64,000 nucleotides of DNA, taken from NCBI RefSeq assembly GCF_006274605.1, contig NZ_CP040846.1, positions 1,433,041 through 1,497,040 on the forward strand, given 5' to 3'. Position 1 is the first letter of the stretch; each line of letters opens with the position of its first letter. The DNA is from Thermococcus indicus. Lineage in GTDB: Archaea > Methanobacteriota_B > Thermococci > Thermococcales > Thermococcaceae. Below the pieces are notes generated by a model. It saw only the letters and a list, made by a program, of their open reading frames with translations. It was not told the origin of the DNA and did not search any database. Positions 9,886-19,253 of this stretch are shown here, piece after piece. Made by a program: the position numbers and the translations under genes.

Positions 9886-11021
9886 TCCGCCTCGTGAATA
9901 AGCTCTCCCTCCGCGAAGACGTGCGTCGGGTAGTTCTCAAGGTTAAACGGATCGCCGTTCCAGACGACAAGCGAGGCCCACTTGTCCTTCTCTATGCTTC
10001 CGAGCCTGTCGTCAACGCCGAGGATTTTCGCGTTGTTGTAGGTTATGATCTTTATCGCCTCTTCCTTGCTCATGCCGAGCCTTATGAAGTGCCTGAGCTG
10101 GAGGTAGAGGTTCGCCTGGAGCGTGACCGGGTGGTCGCTCATCAGTCCAAAGAGAGGCCTGACCTCGAGTAAATACCTCGCGTTCTTCCAGTCCTCGTGC
10201 TTCAGCTCGACCTTGTAGGGGTGGGCGTCGAAGGGGCCGTAGATTACCGGAACGCCCTCACGCTTTATCTTCTCGAAGGTCTCCCTGCTGTGGACGTCGC
10301 CGGCGTGCTCGATGGTAATCTTCAGCCCGAACTTCCTCTTTATCATGAGGAGCGCCGCGATGTCGTCTTCCTTGTGGACGTGGACGCGGAGTGGGACTTC
10401 GCCCTTGAGGACTGGTATGAGCGCCTCAACGGTAGGTTCGACCTCCTCTGGGTCCTTCTTGCCCTTCTCAAGGAGCGCTATAGTGTTCCTGGTCTTTATG
10501 AGCCAGTTGAGGAGTATCCCTATCGCCCCCATCCTCGTGCTCGGCCTGGTCCCCTTCCAATCCTTCGTCGAGCGCGGATTGTAGCCGAAGGCCACTTTAA
10601 CTCCCGCGTACTGGATGAAGGCATCCTCTATGTCCCTGCCGTAGTTCCTTATGAAAACCGCCTTTCCGCCGATGATGTTCCCGCTCCCCGGGAGGACGGA
10701 CGAGTACAGGACGCCGAACTCTATCGAGTGCTTGAAGGCCTTGTCGTCCATGTAGATGGAGTAGAGAGCATCCACGAGCGGTAGAACCGCGTCCATCTGT
10801 TCGTTTGCTTCCCCTTCCTGATAAGGCTCTCCGTAGCGTTCCATTCCTATGTGACTGTGGCCGTCTATGAAGGCCGGCGTTACGACGCCCTCGGCTATTA
10901 TTTCCGCTTCCTTCGGCTTTTCCTTCGTTACGTCCATGATATTCCCGTCAAAGACCACATAGACGTCTTTCAAAACGTTGCCTAAGCCGTCGTAGAGAAG
11001 GGTTGCCTTTACAGCTTTCAT
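9879..11021 (-). CDS. Amidohydrolase-superfamily metal-dependent hydrolase
   Basis: 380 residues. The metal-binding HxH of the superfamily is HSHIG (His55, His57); later ligands are probably in VHVHKEDD, TIEHAGD and SDHPV. The form resembles imidazolonepropionase-like or predicted prolidase-like amidohydrolases of archaea; the substrate is not recognisable. The ATG at 11021 has GGTGAT a few bases upstream, and a TATA-like ACATTTAAACG near 11050-11060 could drive it. It stands alone, convergent with hepT. Confidence 0.88.
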   Translation of the reverse strand: MKAVKATLLYDGLGNVLKDVYVVFDGNIMDVTKEKPKEAEIIAEGVVTPAFIDGHSHIGMERYGEPYQEGEANEQMDAVLPLVDALYSIYMDDKAFKHSIEFGVLYSSVLPGSGNIIGGKAVFIRNYGRDIEDAFIQYAGVKVAFGYNPRSTKDWKGTRPSTRMGAIGILLNWLIKTRNTIALLEKGKKDPEEVEPTVEALIPVLKGEVPLRVHVHKEDDIAALLMIKRKFGLKITIEHAGDVHSRETFEKIKREGVPVIYGPFDAHPYKVELKHEDWKNARYLLEVRPLFGLMSDHPVTLQANLYLQLRHFIRLGMSKEEAIKIITYNNAKILGVDDRLGSIEKDKWASLVVWNGDPFNLENYPTHVFAEGELIHEADY

Positions 11022-11139
11022 GCCCATCACCGCTCAGAGATATGCACTAACGTTTAAATGTCTGTCGATACCAGGATTATCGAATTAAACAATTGCATAG
11101 TTACTGAATTAAAGAAGCCAGAGCGGGCGGAAAAGGAAA

Positions 11140-12039
11140 TCAGTACGGGAACTCGACGCCCATGTCCCTCGCTATCTCCCTGAGGTGGGCTATCCTCTCC
11201 CCGGTCGGCGGGTGGGTTGCGAAGAGCCTGGAAACTTTATCGCCCTCGAAGTGGTTCACTATGAAGAGGTGAGCCAGTCCTGGGTTGCCGAGGGGCTTTT
11301 TCTTCTTGGCCTTAGCTTCCTCTTGGAGCTTTTTAACCGCCTCGTCGAGCTTGAGCAGGGCACTTGCCAAGGCCCAGGGCTTGCCGCTGAGCCTAGCGCC
11401 GCCCTCATCAGCGGCAAATTCCCTCCGCCTGCTTATCGCCGAGCGGATTATTATGGCCGCTATCGGGGCGGTTATGGCGATGAGGAGGGCGTATATAAAG
11501 CGGTCGAGGCTGAGGTCGCCGAAGATGGCCTTGAAGAAGGCCAGGTACTTGGTTATGTAGGCTATGTAGACAACCGCCCCTGCCAACGCTCCAGCAATCG
11601 TTCCAACGAGTATGTCGTGGTTCTTCACGTGGGTAAGCTCGTGGCCGAGAACGCCCTCGAGCTCATCTCTATCAAGAAGCTCCATTATTCCGGTGGTGAC
11701 GGTGACGAGGGCGTGCTTTGCGTTTCTGCCAGTGGCGAAGGCGTTCGGCGTTGGGTCGTCTATTATGGCAATCCTCGGCATCGGGAGGCCCGCTTCCCTG
11801 CTGAGCTTCTCGACTATCTCGTAGAGCTCTGGGGCCTCTTCCCTGCTCACTATTCTCGCCTTCATCATCTTAACCACGAGCTTGTCGCTGTACCAGAAGG
11901 AGAGGAAGCTCATGCCAACGGCGAACCAGAACATATAGGTCATCCATCTGGCGCCGCCGAGAAGGTAGCCCATGGCCATTAGAAGGCCCGTGAGAAGGGC
12001 TATCATGAAAGTTGTCCTTAGGAACAGCATTAACTTCAC
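11140..12039 (-). CDS. htpX: HtpX-type membrane zinc metalloprotease (first of two)
   Basis: 299 residues, M48 family. Two N-terminal membrane helices (MIALLTGLLMAMGYLLGG; WMTYMFWFAVGMSFLSFWY), the active site HELTH (His133, Glu134, His137), two further helices, then EFAADEGGA supplying the third zinc ligand. HtpX degrades damaged membrane proteins. The start is taken as the GTG at 12039, which aligns with the start of the second HtpX at 15127 and has GGTGA six bases before it. The paralogue lies 2.2 kb away on the same strand, with an ABC exporter gene between them on the opposite strand. Confidence 0.93.
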   Translation of the reverse strand: MKLMLFLRTTFMIALLTGLLMAMGYLLGGARWMTYMFWFAVGMSFLSFWYSDKLVVKMMKARIVSREEAPELYEIVEKLSREAGLPMPRIAIIDDPTPNAFATGRNAKHALVTVTTGIMELLDRDELEGVLGHELTHVKNHDILVGTIAGALAGAVVYIAYITKYLAFFKAIFGDLSLDRFIYALLIAITAPIAAIIIRSAISRRREFAADEGGARLSGKPWALASALLKLDEAVKKLQEEAKAKKKKPLGNPGLAHLFIVNHFEGDKVSRLFATHPPTGERIAHLREIARDMGVEFPY

Positions 12040-12130
12040 TTAACTTCACCTTCTGCTTTATACCTCGGCGGGTACCTTTAGAAACCTTTCGGTCGCTTCA
12101 AACGAACCATAAATTGAGGTGAAAAGAACC

Positions 12131-12359
12131 TCAGAAGTAGATTCCCATCTCCTCGGCTAGGATCCAGTGGTAACTGAAAAAACAGTGTGTTCTGGGCAGC
12201 TTCCTGTGGCGATCGCTGGGCACTAGATCCTCTATTATCCCTATCTTTGGCATCGAGAGATGGCTTTGGCTGTCCTTTGATTGGTTGTCTTCCTTTCACT
12301 GGCTTCTTTCTTATGTAGAGCCAATACTCATCACGATTTTTAACCTTTGCCTTGGCCAT
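12131..12359 (-). pseudogene. Small ORF or decayed gene in the gap upstream of htpX
   Basis: An ATG at 12359 with GGTGGT eight bases before it opens a Lys/Arg-rich frame (MAKAKVKNRDEYWLYIRKKP) that runs on to 12078. From 12253 a different frame looks more protein-like: MPKIGIIEDLVPSDRHRKLP, then CFFSYHWILAEEMGIYF, stopping at 12131. One frameshift would join the two halves into about 75 residues. The region is more A/T-rich than its surroundings. The IEDLVPxDxxxRKL part recalls transposase N-termini, but this is weak. Possibly a relic of a mobile element; function unknown. Confidence 0.35.
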
Positions 12360-12374
12360 CAAATTAACCACCAC

Positions 12375-12559
12375 ATTTTCTCTTGTTTTTTCTTTGCTTT
12401 CATTTATGACAAATTATGATCAAACCATTAGTTTACAACAATAATTTTACGAAAACATTAAGTTTATTCTTATTGAACAGTAATATGCTGGAGATTATCA
12501 AAAATCACATCGCAACGTGGGATATGAAGTCCTTCATAAAAACTTAGGTGGGATGTTAA
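12375..12559. other. A/T-rich promoter region of the ABC exporter
   Basis: About 185 bases with markedly higher A/T content than the coding DNA around it. It contains TATA-like AAGTTTATTCTTA near 12462-12474 and the ribosome site GGTGGGAT just before the TTG start of the exporter. No RNA gene or clear repeat was recognised. Confidence 0.5.
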
Positions 12560-14224
12560 TTGAATAATAACGTCCGCAGGGTTCTCCAGATTGGACTCGC
12601 ACACAAGCATTACATGGCCCTCCTCATAATCCTGGGGGCAATCTCAACGCTTCTCTCGGCGATGGTGCCCTTCTACCTCAGGGACCTTCTCGCAAACCTT
12701 GAAAGACTGGGCACACGGGAAATCCTTGAGTACATCGGGATAATCGTCCTCCTTTACACGGCCTCCACAATTGTTTACCTCTACTCTGGCTTCGTGAGCA
12801 ACTTTGCCGAGACCAAAGCCGCTGCCTGGCTAAAGAGGAAGCTATTCATCTCAACGCTCCTGGCTGAAGACCTCGACACCGGCGATGCCCTCTCTCGCAT
12901 CCAGTCTGACACGGAGATAGTTGGCAGGATGGGCATGTCCCTGATTCCGGCGGTCATCATCGAAGCCTTCTCGCTCCTCGTTTCCATCATCGTCGTCTTC
13001 AGGCTGAACTTCTACCTCGGCACCATTACGCTTCTCACCCTCCCCGTCTATGGTCTCTCGCTCAGGGCCTTTATCCACGGTCTCAAAACCGCCTCGGCCG
13101 AGGAGAGAAAGAGGTACTCAGAGACGGTTGAGTACTTCAAGGGGGGCCTCGACGGCAGGCTCGATGCAAAGTCCCTGGATGCCTTCAGTTACCTGGTGGA
13201 GAGGGTTTCGAGGAAGCTAGACGAGTGGGTTGAGGCCTCGAAGAGGGTTGCATTCTACAGCAGCGCCAACTACGGCCTGCAGTCGTACCTTTCGACGATT
13301 CTCCCGCTCCTTATCCTACTCTCCGGCGTCGTCCTCGTCAAAAATGATATGGCGACACTCTCATCTTCTGTGGCCGTTTTCTCGTACCTTGGCAGGGTTT
13401 ACTACCCGGTTGAGCGCTTTGCCTTCTTCTGGAGTAGCTACCATCGCGCGGTTCCGGTTATAGAGAGAATATGGGATATCATCGAGCGGGAGATTCCAAA
13501 GCGGGAGAGGCCGGCCTGCCTCCCGGACTCTCACGAAGTCAAGCTGAGGAACGTCTCCTTGTCCTACAGGGATTCGAGAGTCCTCGAAGGAATCAACGGG
13601 AAAATCCCCGAGGGCGGAAAGCTCGGGATAGTCGGGCCCTCAGGCGTTGGAAAAACAACGCTCGCCTTAATCCTCGCCGGAGTCGTCGAGCCGGAGGACG
13701 GGGAGGTGAGCGTTGGTAACTGCCCCCCGTCTGCCCTGCTCGGCGACTCCCTTATATACGTTCCCTCTCACCCATACCTCTTCACCGGAACCCTGCGCGA
13801 GAACCTGACGCTTGGAAAGGAAATCCCTGACTGGAGGCTCAGGGAATTGCTCGGGGCTGTGGAGCTCAGCGATTTTGACCTCGACTACGTGATTGAAGAG
13901 GGTGGTAAGAACCTCTCGCTGGGACAGAGGCAGAGGATTGGTCTCGCCAGGGCTCTGGCACGAAACCCGAGGATTCTAATCCTCGACGAGGCCACCTCGG
14001 GTATGGACTCAGAAAGGGAGGCAAGGATCCTGAAAAGGCTCCTGGAGAGCGAGATGACTTTAATCATAATCTCTCACAGGCTCTCAACGGTCAGAGAAAT
14101 GAAGGAGATATGGGTTCTTGACAATGGTCGGATTGTCTGCAGGGGCAGGCACGAGGAGTTGTTTGGGAACTGCAGACGCTACCGTGAGCTGTTTAGGGAG
14201 CAAGAAAAAGCAACCAAACCATAA
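12560..14224 (+). CDS. ABC exporter, fused membrane and ATPase domains
   Basis: 554 residues: an N-terminal exporter membrane domain with about six helices (residues 15-300), then an ATPase domain with Walker A GPSGVGKT (about 359-366), signature NLSLGQRQRIG and Walker B ILILDEATSG followed by the H-loop IISHRLS. Exporters of this form work as dimers and pump drugs, lipids or peptides; the cargo is unknown. The start is a TTG at 12560, preceded by GGTGGGAT; the nearby ATG is out of frame. It lies between two htpX genes that face the other way, so a link to membrane stress is possible but unproven. Confidence 0.9.
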   Translation: MNNNVRRVLQIGLAHKHYMALLIILGAISTLLSAMVPFYLRDLLANLERLGTREILEYIGIIVLLYTASTIVYLYSGFVSNFAETKAAAWLKRKLFISTLLAEDLDTGDALSRIQSDTEIVGRMGMSLIPAVIIEAFSLLVSIIVVFRLNFYLGTITLLTLPVYGLSLRAFIHGLKTASAEERKRYSETVEYFKGGLDGRLDAKSLDAFSYLVERVSRKLDEWVEASKRVAFYSSANYGLQSYLSTILPLLILLSGVVLVKNDMATLSSSVAVFSYLGRVYYPVERFAFFWSSYHRAVPVIERIWDIIEREIPKRERPACLPDSHEVKLRNVSLSYRDSRVLEGINGKIPEGGKLGIVGPSGVGKTTLALILAGVVEPEDGEVSVGNCPPSALLGDSLIYVPSHPYLFTGTLRENLTLGKEIPDWRLRELLGAVELSDFDLDYVIEEGGKNLSLGQRQRIGLARALARNPRILILDEATSGMDSEREARILKRLLESEMTLIIISHRLSTVREMKEIWVLDNGRIVCRGRHEELFGNCRRYRELFREQEKATKP

Positions 14225-14248
14225 AAGATGAATAGAGACTACAAGAAA

Positions 14249-15127
14249 TCAGAAGGTGGGAGAGTAGCCCATCTCCTCGGCGATCTTCCTGAGCCTCTCT
14301 ATCCTCGCCTCGGTCGGCGGGTGTGTGGAGAAGAGGTTGGCTATGCTCATGCCCCGGAAGGGGTTGACGATGAACATGTGCGCAGTGGCAGGATTGCCGT
14401 TCCTCATGGGCCTGTAGCGGACGGCCTGCTCTATCTTCATCAGTGCGCTAGCTAAAGCCCAGGGCTTGCCGCTTATCTTCGCCCCGCCTTCATCGGCCAG
14501 GAATTCCCTCGACCTGCTCACGGCCGCCTGTATGAGCATCGCCGCTATCGGGGCGAGGACGGCTATGAGTATCGCAGTCAGAACGTTTCCGGCATCGTCT
14601 TCATCCCTGCCGAAGCCGCCGAATATGGCTATCCACCTGGCCCAGTAGGCGAGCTGGACTATCGCTCCGGCCATTGCAGCGGCAAAGGTTCCGATGAGCA
14701 TGTCCCGGTTCTTTATGTGGGTCAGCTCGTGGCCTATAACACCCTCCAGCTCATCCCTGTCAAGGATTCTGAGCAGACCCGTGGTCACAGCGACGACAGC
14801 ATGCCTCGGGTCTCTGCCGGTTGCAAAGGCGTTGGGCGTCTCGCTTGGGATTATCGCAACCCTCGGCATCGGCAAGCCGGCATTCTCGGCGAGCTTTCTG
14901 ACTACCGCGTAGAGCTCCGGTGCTTCGTTCTCATCAACTATCCTCGCGCGGTACCAGCTCAGGACGATTCTATCGCTGTACCAGTAGGTTATGAAGTTGA
15001 ACGCCATCGAGAACAGGAACATCAGGAAAGCCACGTTGGGGCCTCCGAAGACGTAGCCGATGGCCATCAGTAACCCGGTCAGCACGGCCATCAGCAGACC
15101 CGTTCTGAACCACAGACCAAGCCCCAT
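14249..15127 (-). CDS. htpX: HtpX-type membrane zinc metalloprotease (second of two)
   Basis: 292 residues, with clear overall similarity to the protein at 11140-12039: the same N-terminal helices ([18 protein letters not shown]), HELTH in [10 protein letters not shown], and [24 protein letters not shown] near the C-terminal third, where the paralogue has nearly the same text. The GGAGGTGAG ribosome site is directly before the ATG. The two copies differ mostly in the membrane loops, which suggests an old duplication with different clients or regulation. Confidence 0.93.
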   Translation of the reverse strand: MGLGLWFRTGLLMAVLTGLLMAIGYVFGGPNVAFLMFLFSMAFNFITYWYSDRIVLSWYRARIVDENEAPELYAVVRKLAENAGLPMPRVAIIPSETPNAFATGRDPRHAVVAVTTGLLRILDRDELEGVIGHELTHIKNRDMLIGTFAAAMAGAIVQLAYWARWIAIFGGFGRDEDDAGNVLTAILIAVLAPIAAMLIQAAVSRSREFLADEGGAKISGKPWALASALMKIEQAVRYRPMRNGNPATAHMFIVNPFRGMSIANLFSTHPPTEARIERLRKIAEEMGYSPTF

Positions 15128-15229
15128 TCTCTCACCTCCGGTGAACTCTCACTCCCATAAGGATAGATGGATTCCAAAATAAAACCTTGTTGGTACAAGA
15201 TTGAGTATAAGGAAAGAGAATAGAGGGCA

Positions 15230-16882
15230 TCACATGCCCATGTCCATGCCGCCCATACCGCCCATACCGCCGGGCATTCCACCCTGGCCGCCTTCGGGCT
15301 TGCTTATCTTGGCGGCGATGACGTCGTCGATCCTGAGGATCATTATGGCAGCCTCGCTGGCGCTCTTGATGGCCTGCTTCTTGACGCGGAGCGGCTCGAT
15401 GATGCCCTTGGCGAGCATGTCGGCCGGCTCTCCCTCAAAGATGTCGATGCCTATGGCCCTGCCCCTGTTCTTGTGCTCGCTGATGACCTTGACGAGCATC
15501 TCGACGGTGTCGAGACCGGCGTTCTCGGCGAGGGTCTTCGGGATTATCCTGAGGGCCTCGGCGAAGTTCTCGATGGCAAGCGCCTCCTTGCCGCCAACCT
15601 GCTTGGCGTACTCGTCGAGCTTGATGCTGAGCTCTATCTCGCCAGCACCTCCGGCCGGAAGGACGTAGCCATCTTCCATGACGTCCTTGACAACCTTGAT
15701 GGCGTCCTCAAGGGCGCGCTCAACCTCGTCGATGACGTGCTCGGTGCCGCCGCGGATGAGTATGGTGACGGCCTTCGGGTTCTTGCAGCCCTCGACGAAG
15801 ATCATGCTCTCGCCGGCAATCTTGCGCTCCTCAACGAGGTCGGCGTGGCCGAGGTCCTCGGCGGTGAGGTCCTTAACGTTGGTAACGACCTTAGCACCGG
15901 TGGCTTTCGCGAGCTTCTCCATGTCGCTCTTCTTGACGCGCCTGACGGCGAGGATGCCGTACTTGGCGAGGTAGTGCTGGGCGAGGTCGTCGATACCCTT
16001 CTGGACGAAGAGAACGTTCGCACCGGTGGCGGCTATCTGATCGACCATCTCTTTGAGCATCTTCTCCTCCTGCTCGATGAACTGGAAGAGCTGATCCGGG
16101 CTGGTGATGTTTATCTTGGCGTCGGTTTCAGTCTTCTTGACCTCGAGGGCCTCGTTTATGAGCGCGATCTTGGCGCCCTCGATCCTGGTCGGCATCCTCG
16201 GGTGGACGCGCTCCTTGTCGATGACGACACCCCTTATCAGCTCGCTCTCCTCGACGCTCTCGCCGGCCTTCTTCTCGATCTTGATGTTGTCGATGTCCAC
16301 GGCGAACTTTCCGTCCTTCTTCTCGGCGACCTGCCTGACGGCGTCAACTGCGAGCCTCGCGAAGAGCTCCTTGTGGCTCTCGGCGTTCTTGCCGGTGATC
16401 GAGGTCATGGCTATCCTCATGAGGGTCTCTTCGTCGTCCGGGGTGACCTCTATGGCGATGTCCTCGAGTATCTCCTGGGCCTTCTCGGCGGCCATGGTGT
16501 AACCCTTAACGATGATGCTGGGGTGGATGTTCTGGTCGAGGAGCTCCTCAGCCTTCCTGAGAAGCTCGCCAGCGATGACAACGGCGGTAGTGGTTCCATC
16601 ACCGGCCTCCTTGTCCTGGGTCTTGGCAACCTCAACCATCATCTTGGCGGCCGGGTGCTGAAGGTCTATCCTGTCGAGAATCGTGGCTCCATCGTTGGTG
16701 ACAACAACGTCACCGAGGCTGTCGACGAGCATCTTGTCCATGCCCTTCGGGCCGAGGGTCGTTCTAACAGTCTCCGCGATTATCCTCGCGGCGAGAATGT
16801 TGAGCCTCTGAGCATCCCTACCAACGTACCTCTGGGTTCCCTCAGGCAGAATAACAACCGGCTGTCCGCTAAGCTGTGCCAT
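15230..16882 (-). CDS. Thermosome (group II chaperonin) subunit
   Basis: 550 residues, full length for an archaeal group II chaperonin that folds proteins in a double-ring ATP-driven cage. Motifs: [11 protein letters not shown] (42-52), NDGATILD (63-70), GDGTTT (94-99) for ATP binding and hydrolysis. The tail is GGM-repeat-rich ([17 protein letters not shown]), as in Pyrococcus and heat-type Thermococcus subunits. AGGAGGAAT precedes the ATG. The TATA element CTTATATG lies at 16935-16942, and the promoter region is shared back-to-back with bud32. Confidence 0.97.
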   Translation of the reverse strand: MAQLSGQPVVILPEGTQRYVGRDAQRLNILAARIIAETVRTTLGPKGMDKMLVDSLGDVVVTNDGATILDRIDLQHPAAKMMVEVAKTQDKEAGDGTTTAVVIAGELLRKAEELLDQNIHPSIIVKGYTMAAEKAQEILEDIAIEVTPDDEETLMRIAMTSITGKNAESHKELFARLAVDAVRQVAEKKDGKFAVDIDNIKIEKKAGESVEESELIRGVVIDKERVHPRMPTRIEGAKIALINEALEVKKTETDAKINITSPDQLFQFIEQEEKMLKEMVDQIAATGANVLFVQKGIDDLAQHYLAKYGILAVRRVKKSDMEKLAKATGAKVVTNVKDLTAEDLGHADLVEERKIAGESMIFVEGCKNPKAVTILIRGGTEHVIDEVERALEDAIKVVKDVMEDGYVLPAGGAGEIELSIKLDEYAKQVGGKEALAIENFAEALRIIPKTLAENAGLDTVEMLVKVISEHKNRGRAIGIDIFEGEPADMLAKGIIEPLRVKKQAIKSASEAAIMILRIDDVIAAKISKPEGGQGGMPGGMGGMGGMDMGM

Positions 16883-16934
16883 TTGACATTCCTCCTATCA
16901 AATTGCTTTTTGCAGAAACGCTTCGTCAGCACTG

Positions 16935-16980
16935 CATATAAGTTTTTGGGTCAAAAATTTCAATTAACGCGATAAATTTT
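16935..16980. promoter_or_regulatory. Divergent promoters of the thermosome and bud32 genes
   Basis: On the minus strand CTTATATG (16935-16942) is about 55 bases before the thermosome start. On the plus strand ATAAATTTTGG (from 16972) lies about 30 bases before the bud32 ATG. I looked for the Phr heat-shock operator (TTTnnTnnCnnnnnGnnAnnAAA) and found no convincing match. Confidence 0.55.
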
Positions 16981-17008
16981 GGAAAAATGACAAAAATTTC
17001 TCCTAGAA

Positions 17009-17728
17009 ATGGGGGAAAGGCCTAAAACCCCAGCGCACAACTGGGAGCGGGTGGATGAGGTGAGGATGATAAAGCAGGGCGCGGAGGCCAAGATATACAT
17101 CTCCGAATTCGGCGAGTATTTCGGGGCGGAACTCATTCCCGGCGAAACGGTAATCGCCAAGCACAGGATTCCAAAGCGCTACCGCATAAGGGAGATCGAT
17201 GAGAAGCTGAGGAAGGAGAGAACGGTTAGAGAGGCGAGGGTTCTTCACCGGGCCAAAGAGTTCGGTGTGAACTGTCCCCACGTTTACGAGGTCAATCTGA
17301 GGGACATGGTAATTGCGATGGAGTTCATCGGCGGGGAGAGGCTGAAGGAGCACCTTGAGGAGGTCCCGATGGAGGAGCGCCTAAAGCTTTGCCGCGAGAT
17401 TGGAAGGCAGATTGGAAGGCTCCACGAGGCAGGTATAGTGCACGGCGATCTAACGACCTCCAACATGATACTCCGGGAGGGAAAGGTTTACCTGATAGAT
17501 TTTGGCTTAGCGGACTTTGACTCTACCCTGGAGGCCCAGGGCGTCGATCTACACCTCCTAAAGCGGGCCATGGAGAGCACGCACTACACATGGTTCGAGA
17601 GGGGCTTTGAAGCCGTTCTAGAAGGCTACGCCGATGTCAGGGGTGGGGAGAAGGCCGAAGAGGTCAGGGCGAAGATAGAGGAAATCGAGAGCAGGGGAAG
17701 GTACAAGGAGCGTAGTTGGATGGGATGA
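17009..17728 (+). CDS. bud32: KEOPS-complex kinase Bud32
   Basis: 239 residues as annotated from 17009. Bud32 is the small atypical kinase/ATPase of KEOPS, which makes t6A37 in tRNA together with Kae1, Cgi121 and Pcc1. Motifs: ATP-site Lys51 in VIAKHR, HGDLTTSN (145-152) and DFGLADF (164-170). Here Kae1 is not fused, unlike in some archaea. The family usually starts near LIKQGAEA, so the ATG at 17066 (MIKQGAEA, with GAGGTG before it) is an alternative start that would remove the first 19 residues. Confidence 0.93.
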   Translation: MGERPKTPAHNWERVDEVRMIKQGAEAKIYISEFGEYFGAELIPGETVIAKHRIPKRYRIREIDEKLRKERTVREARVLHRAKEFGVNCPHVYEVNLRDMVIAMEFIGGERLKEHLEEVPMEERLKLCREIGRQIGRLHEAGIVHGDLTTSNMILREGKVYLIDFGLADFDSTLEAQGVDLHLLKRAMESTHYTWFERGFEAVLEGYADVRGGEKAEEVRAKIEEIESRGRYKERSWMG

Positions 17729-17853
17729 CTCACCACCGGCTGTTCTACATATTTTAGACGCCCAGCAAGCCAAGAACGCGCCTGAGCAACAAAACAAGAT
17801 GATGGATATCAGAGAAAAATGAGGGCTGAAATCAAAAGGTAGAAGATAAAAAA

Positions 17854-19113
17854 TCAGACCTTGAACTTGTTGGCAACGTCCACAAGCTCCTCCACAACGC
17901 GGTCGAAGTCCGATATCGCGGCCCTGACCTCCTCGAGTGCGGACGTCTGCTCCTCCGCGGCGGCGCTGACCTGCTCTGCCGCTGCGGTGGTCTCCTCGGC
18001 GCTCGCGGCGAGGTTCTCAAGGAACCTCAGCCCCTCATCTATCTTCTCGCCCTCCTCAAGCACCTTGCTCTTGAGCTCGTTGGCCTTGACCTCCATCTCG
18101 GCCATAAGCTCGGCTATGTGGGTGAGGTACGAAACGCTCTCCTTGAGAACCTCCGTTGAGTTGGAAACGGTCTCCACGCTCTTTCCTGTGACCTCCACGC
18201 TCTCCTGTATCTTCTCCATGATCTGGCTCACTATGTTGCGTATGTCATCGGCGGCGTTCTTGCTCTCCTCCGCGAGGTTTCTAATCTCCTCGGCGACGAC
18301 GGCGAAGCCCTTTCCAGCTTCTCCAGCACGGGCGGCTTCGATGGCGGCGTTCAGGGCGAGAAGGTTGGTCTGCTCGGCAATGCCGGTGATAACGTTGGTG
18401 ATGTTGGCGATGTTCTTACCCATCTCGGCGACGCCCTTGACCGTCTCCTCGATCATGAGCATCATGCTCCTTATCTCCTCTATCTGGCCGACGGCCTCCT
18501 CGCCCTTCTGGCCACCCTCCCTGGCGAGTCCAACGACCTCGCTCATCGATCTCTCGAAGTCCTCCATGGTGCTTATCGTTTCCTTGCCTATCTCGTCGAT
18601 GTAGCGCATGGTCTCTGTCATGTGGTTGATGTTCTCCTGCTCCCTCTGAGCTTCAATGCTGACCTGGTTGATGGCCTCGGCAACCTGCTGGATGGCCTCG
18701 CTAATCTGGTCAATGTTCTCCCGTATCAGACGGCTCCTCTCCTGAACCGTGGCGGTGGCGTCCTGGATTTCGATCACCATATCCCTGAGGTTCCTGCGCA
18801 TCTTCTCGATCGCGTGGCGGATGTCCTCGAGATGCCCCGTAAGTTCGGTGTCCTGGACGGAGAGGTCGCCTTCAGCAATCCTGTCAAGTATGCGGACGAT
18901 AGCGTCGATCTGTGCCTCTATCTCCCGCTTGTATTTCATAACATCGGGAGGTATTTCCTTCTCCTTCGTGACACTGCTCGTGATCGCAAATGCCACCAGT
19001 ACCCCCACGGCACCTCCAACCAGTCCGGCCAGGGGGCCGAAGACTGCGGAAGGCACCAGCGTGAAGATAAATGCCACAACCGGGGACAGTATCACTGCGG
19101 TTTTCTTGTCCAT
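17854..19113 (-). CDS. Methyl-accepting chemotaxis-type protein without an external sensor domain
   Basis: 419 residues. Two close N-terminal membrane helices form a hairpin (about residues 6-45), with no extracellular ligand domain between them. A HAMP-like segment follows ([10 protein letters not shown]), then a long coiled-coil signalling domain with the conserved hairpin tip [19 protein letters not shown]. It could sense a membrane property or an internal signal. The ATG at 19113 is preferred because GGAGGGGTG lies directly before it. No che genes are present in this window. Confidence 0.93.
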   Translation of the reverse strand: MDKKTAVILSPVVAFIFTLVPSAVFGPLAGLVGGAVGVLVAFAITSSVTKEKEIPPDVMKYKREIEAQIDAIVRILDRIAEGDLSVQDTELTGHLEDIRHAIEKMRRNLRDMVIEIQDATATVQERSRLIRENIDQISEAIQQVAEAINQVSIEAQREQENINHMTETMRYIDEIGKETISTMEDFERSMSEVVGLAREGGQKGEEAVGQIEEIRSMMLMIEETVKGVAEMGKNIANITNVITGIAEQTNLLALNAAIEAARAGEAGKGFAVVAEEIRNLAEESKNAADDIRNIVSQIMEKIQESVEVTGKSVETVSNSTEVLKESVSYLTHIAELMAEMEVKANELKSKVLEEGEKIDEGLRFLENLAASAEETTAAAEQVSAAAEEQTSALEEVRAAISDFDRVVEELVDVANKFKV

Positions 19114-19253
19114 GGACACCCCTCCGGGGAAAATAAGTCGCGGGGCTACTTAAATGTTTCTAATGTGTAGGAGTAATAACCTGACTTTCTACAGGTTTAG
19201 TAACCACCTACACAGGGACCTACACACTGCCGTCTCCAGGGAGCACGATGCGG

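Noticed and set aside
15473-16975. A 500-codon open frame antisense to the thermosome gene
   Set aside because: It is a GC-rich shadow frame with repetitive Leu/Asp/Val content. The thermosome frame on the other strand is certain.
17785-17840. Possible C/D-box guide RNA (AGATGATGG ... ATGAGGGCTGA) between bud32 and the chemoreceptor gene
   Set aside because: The C box is imperfect, the D' box is absent and the C'-D spacing is too short for a guide.
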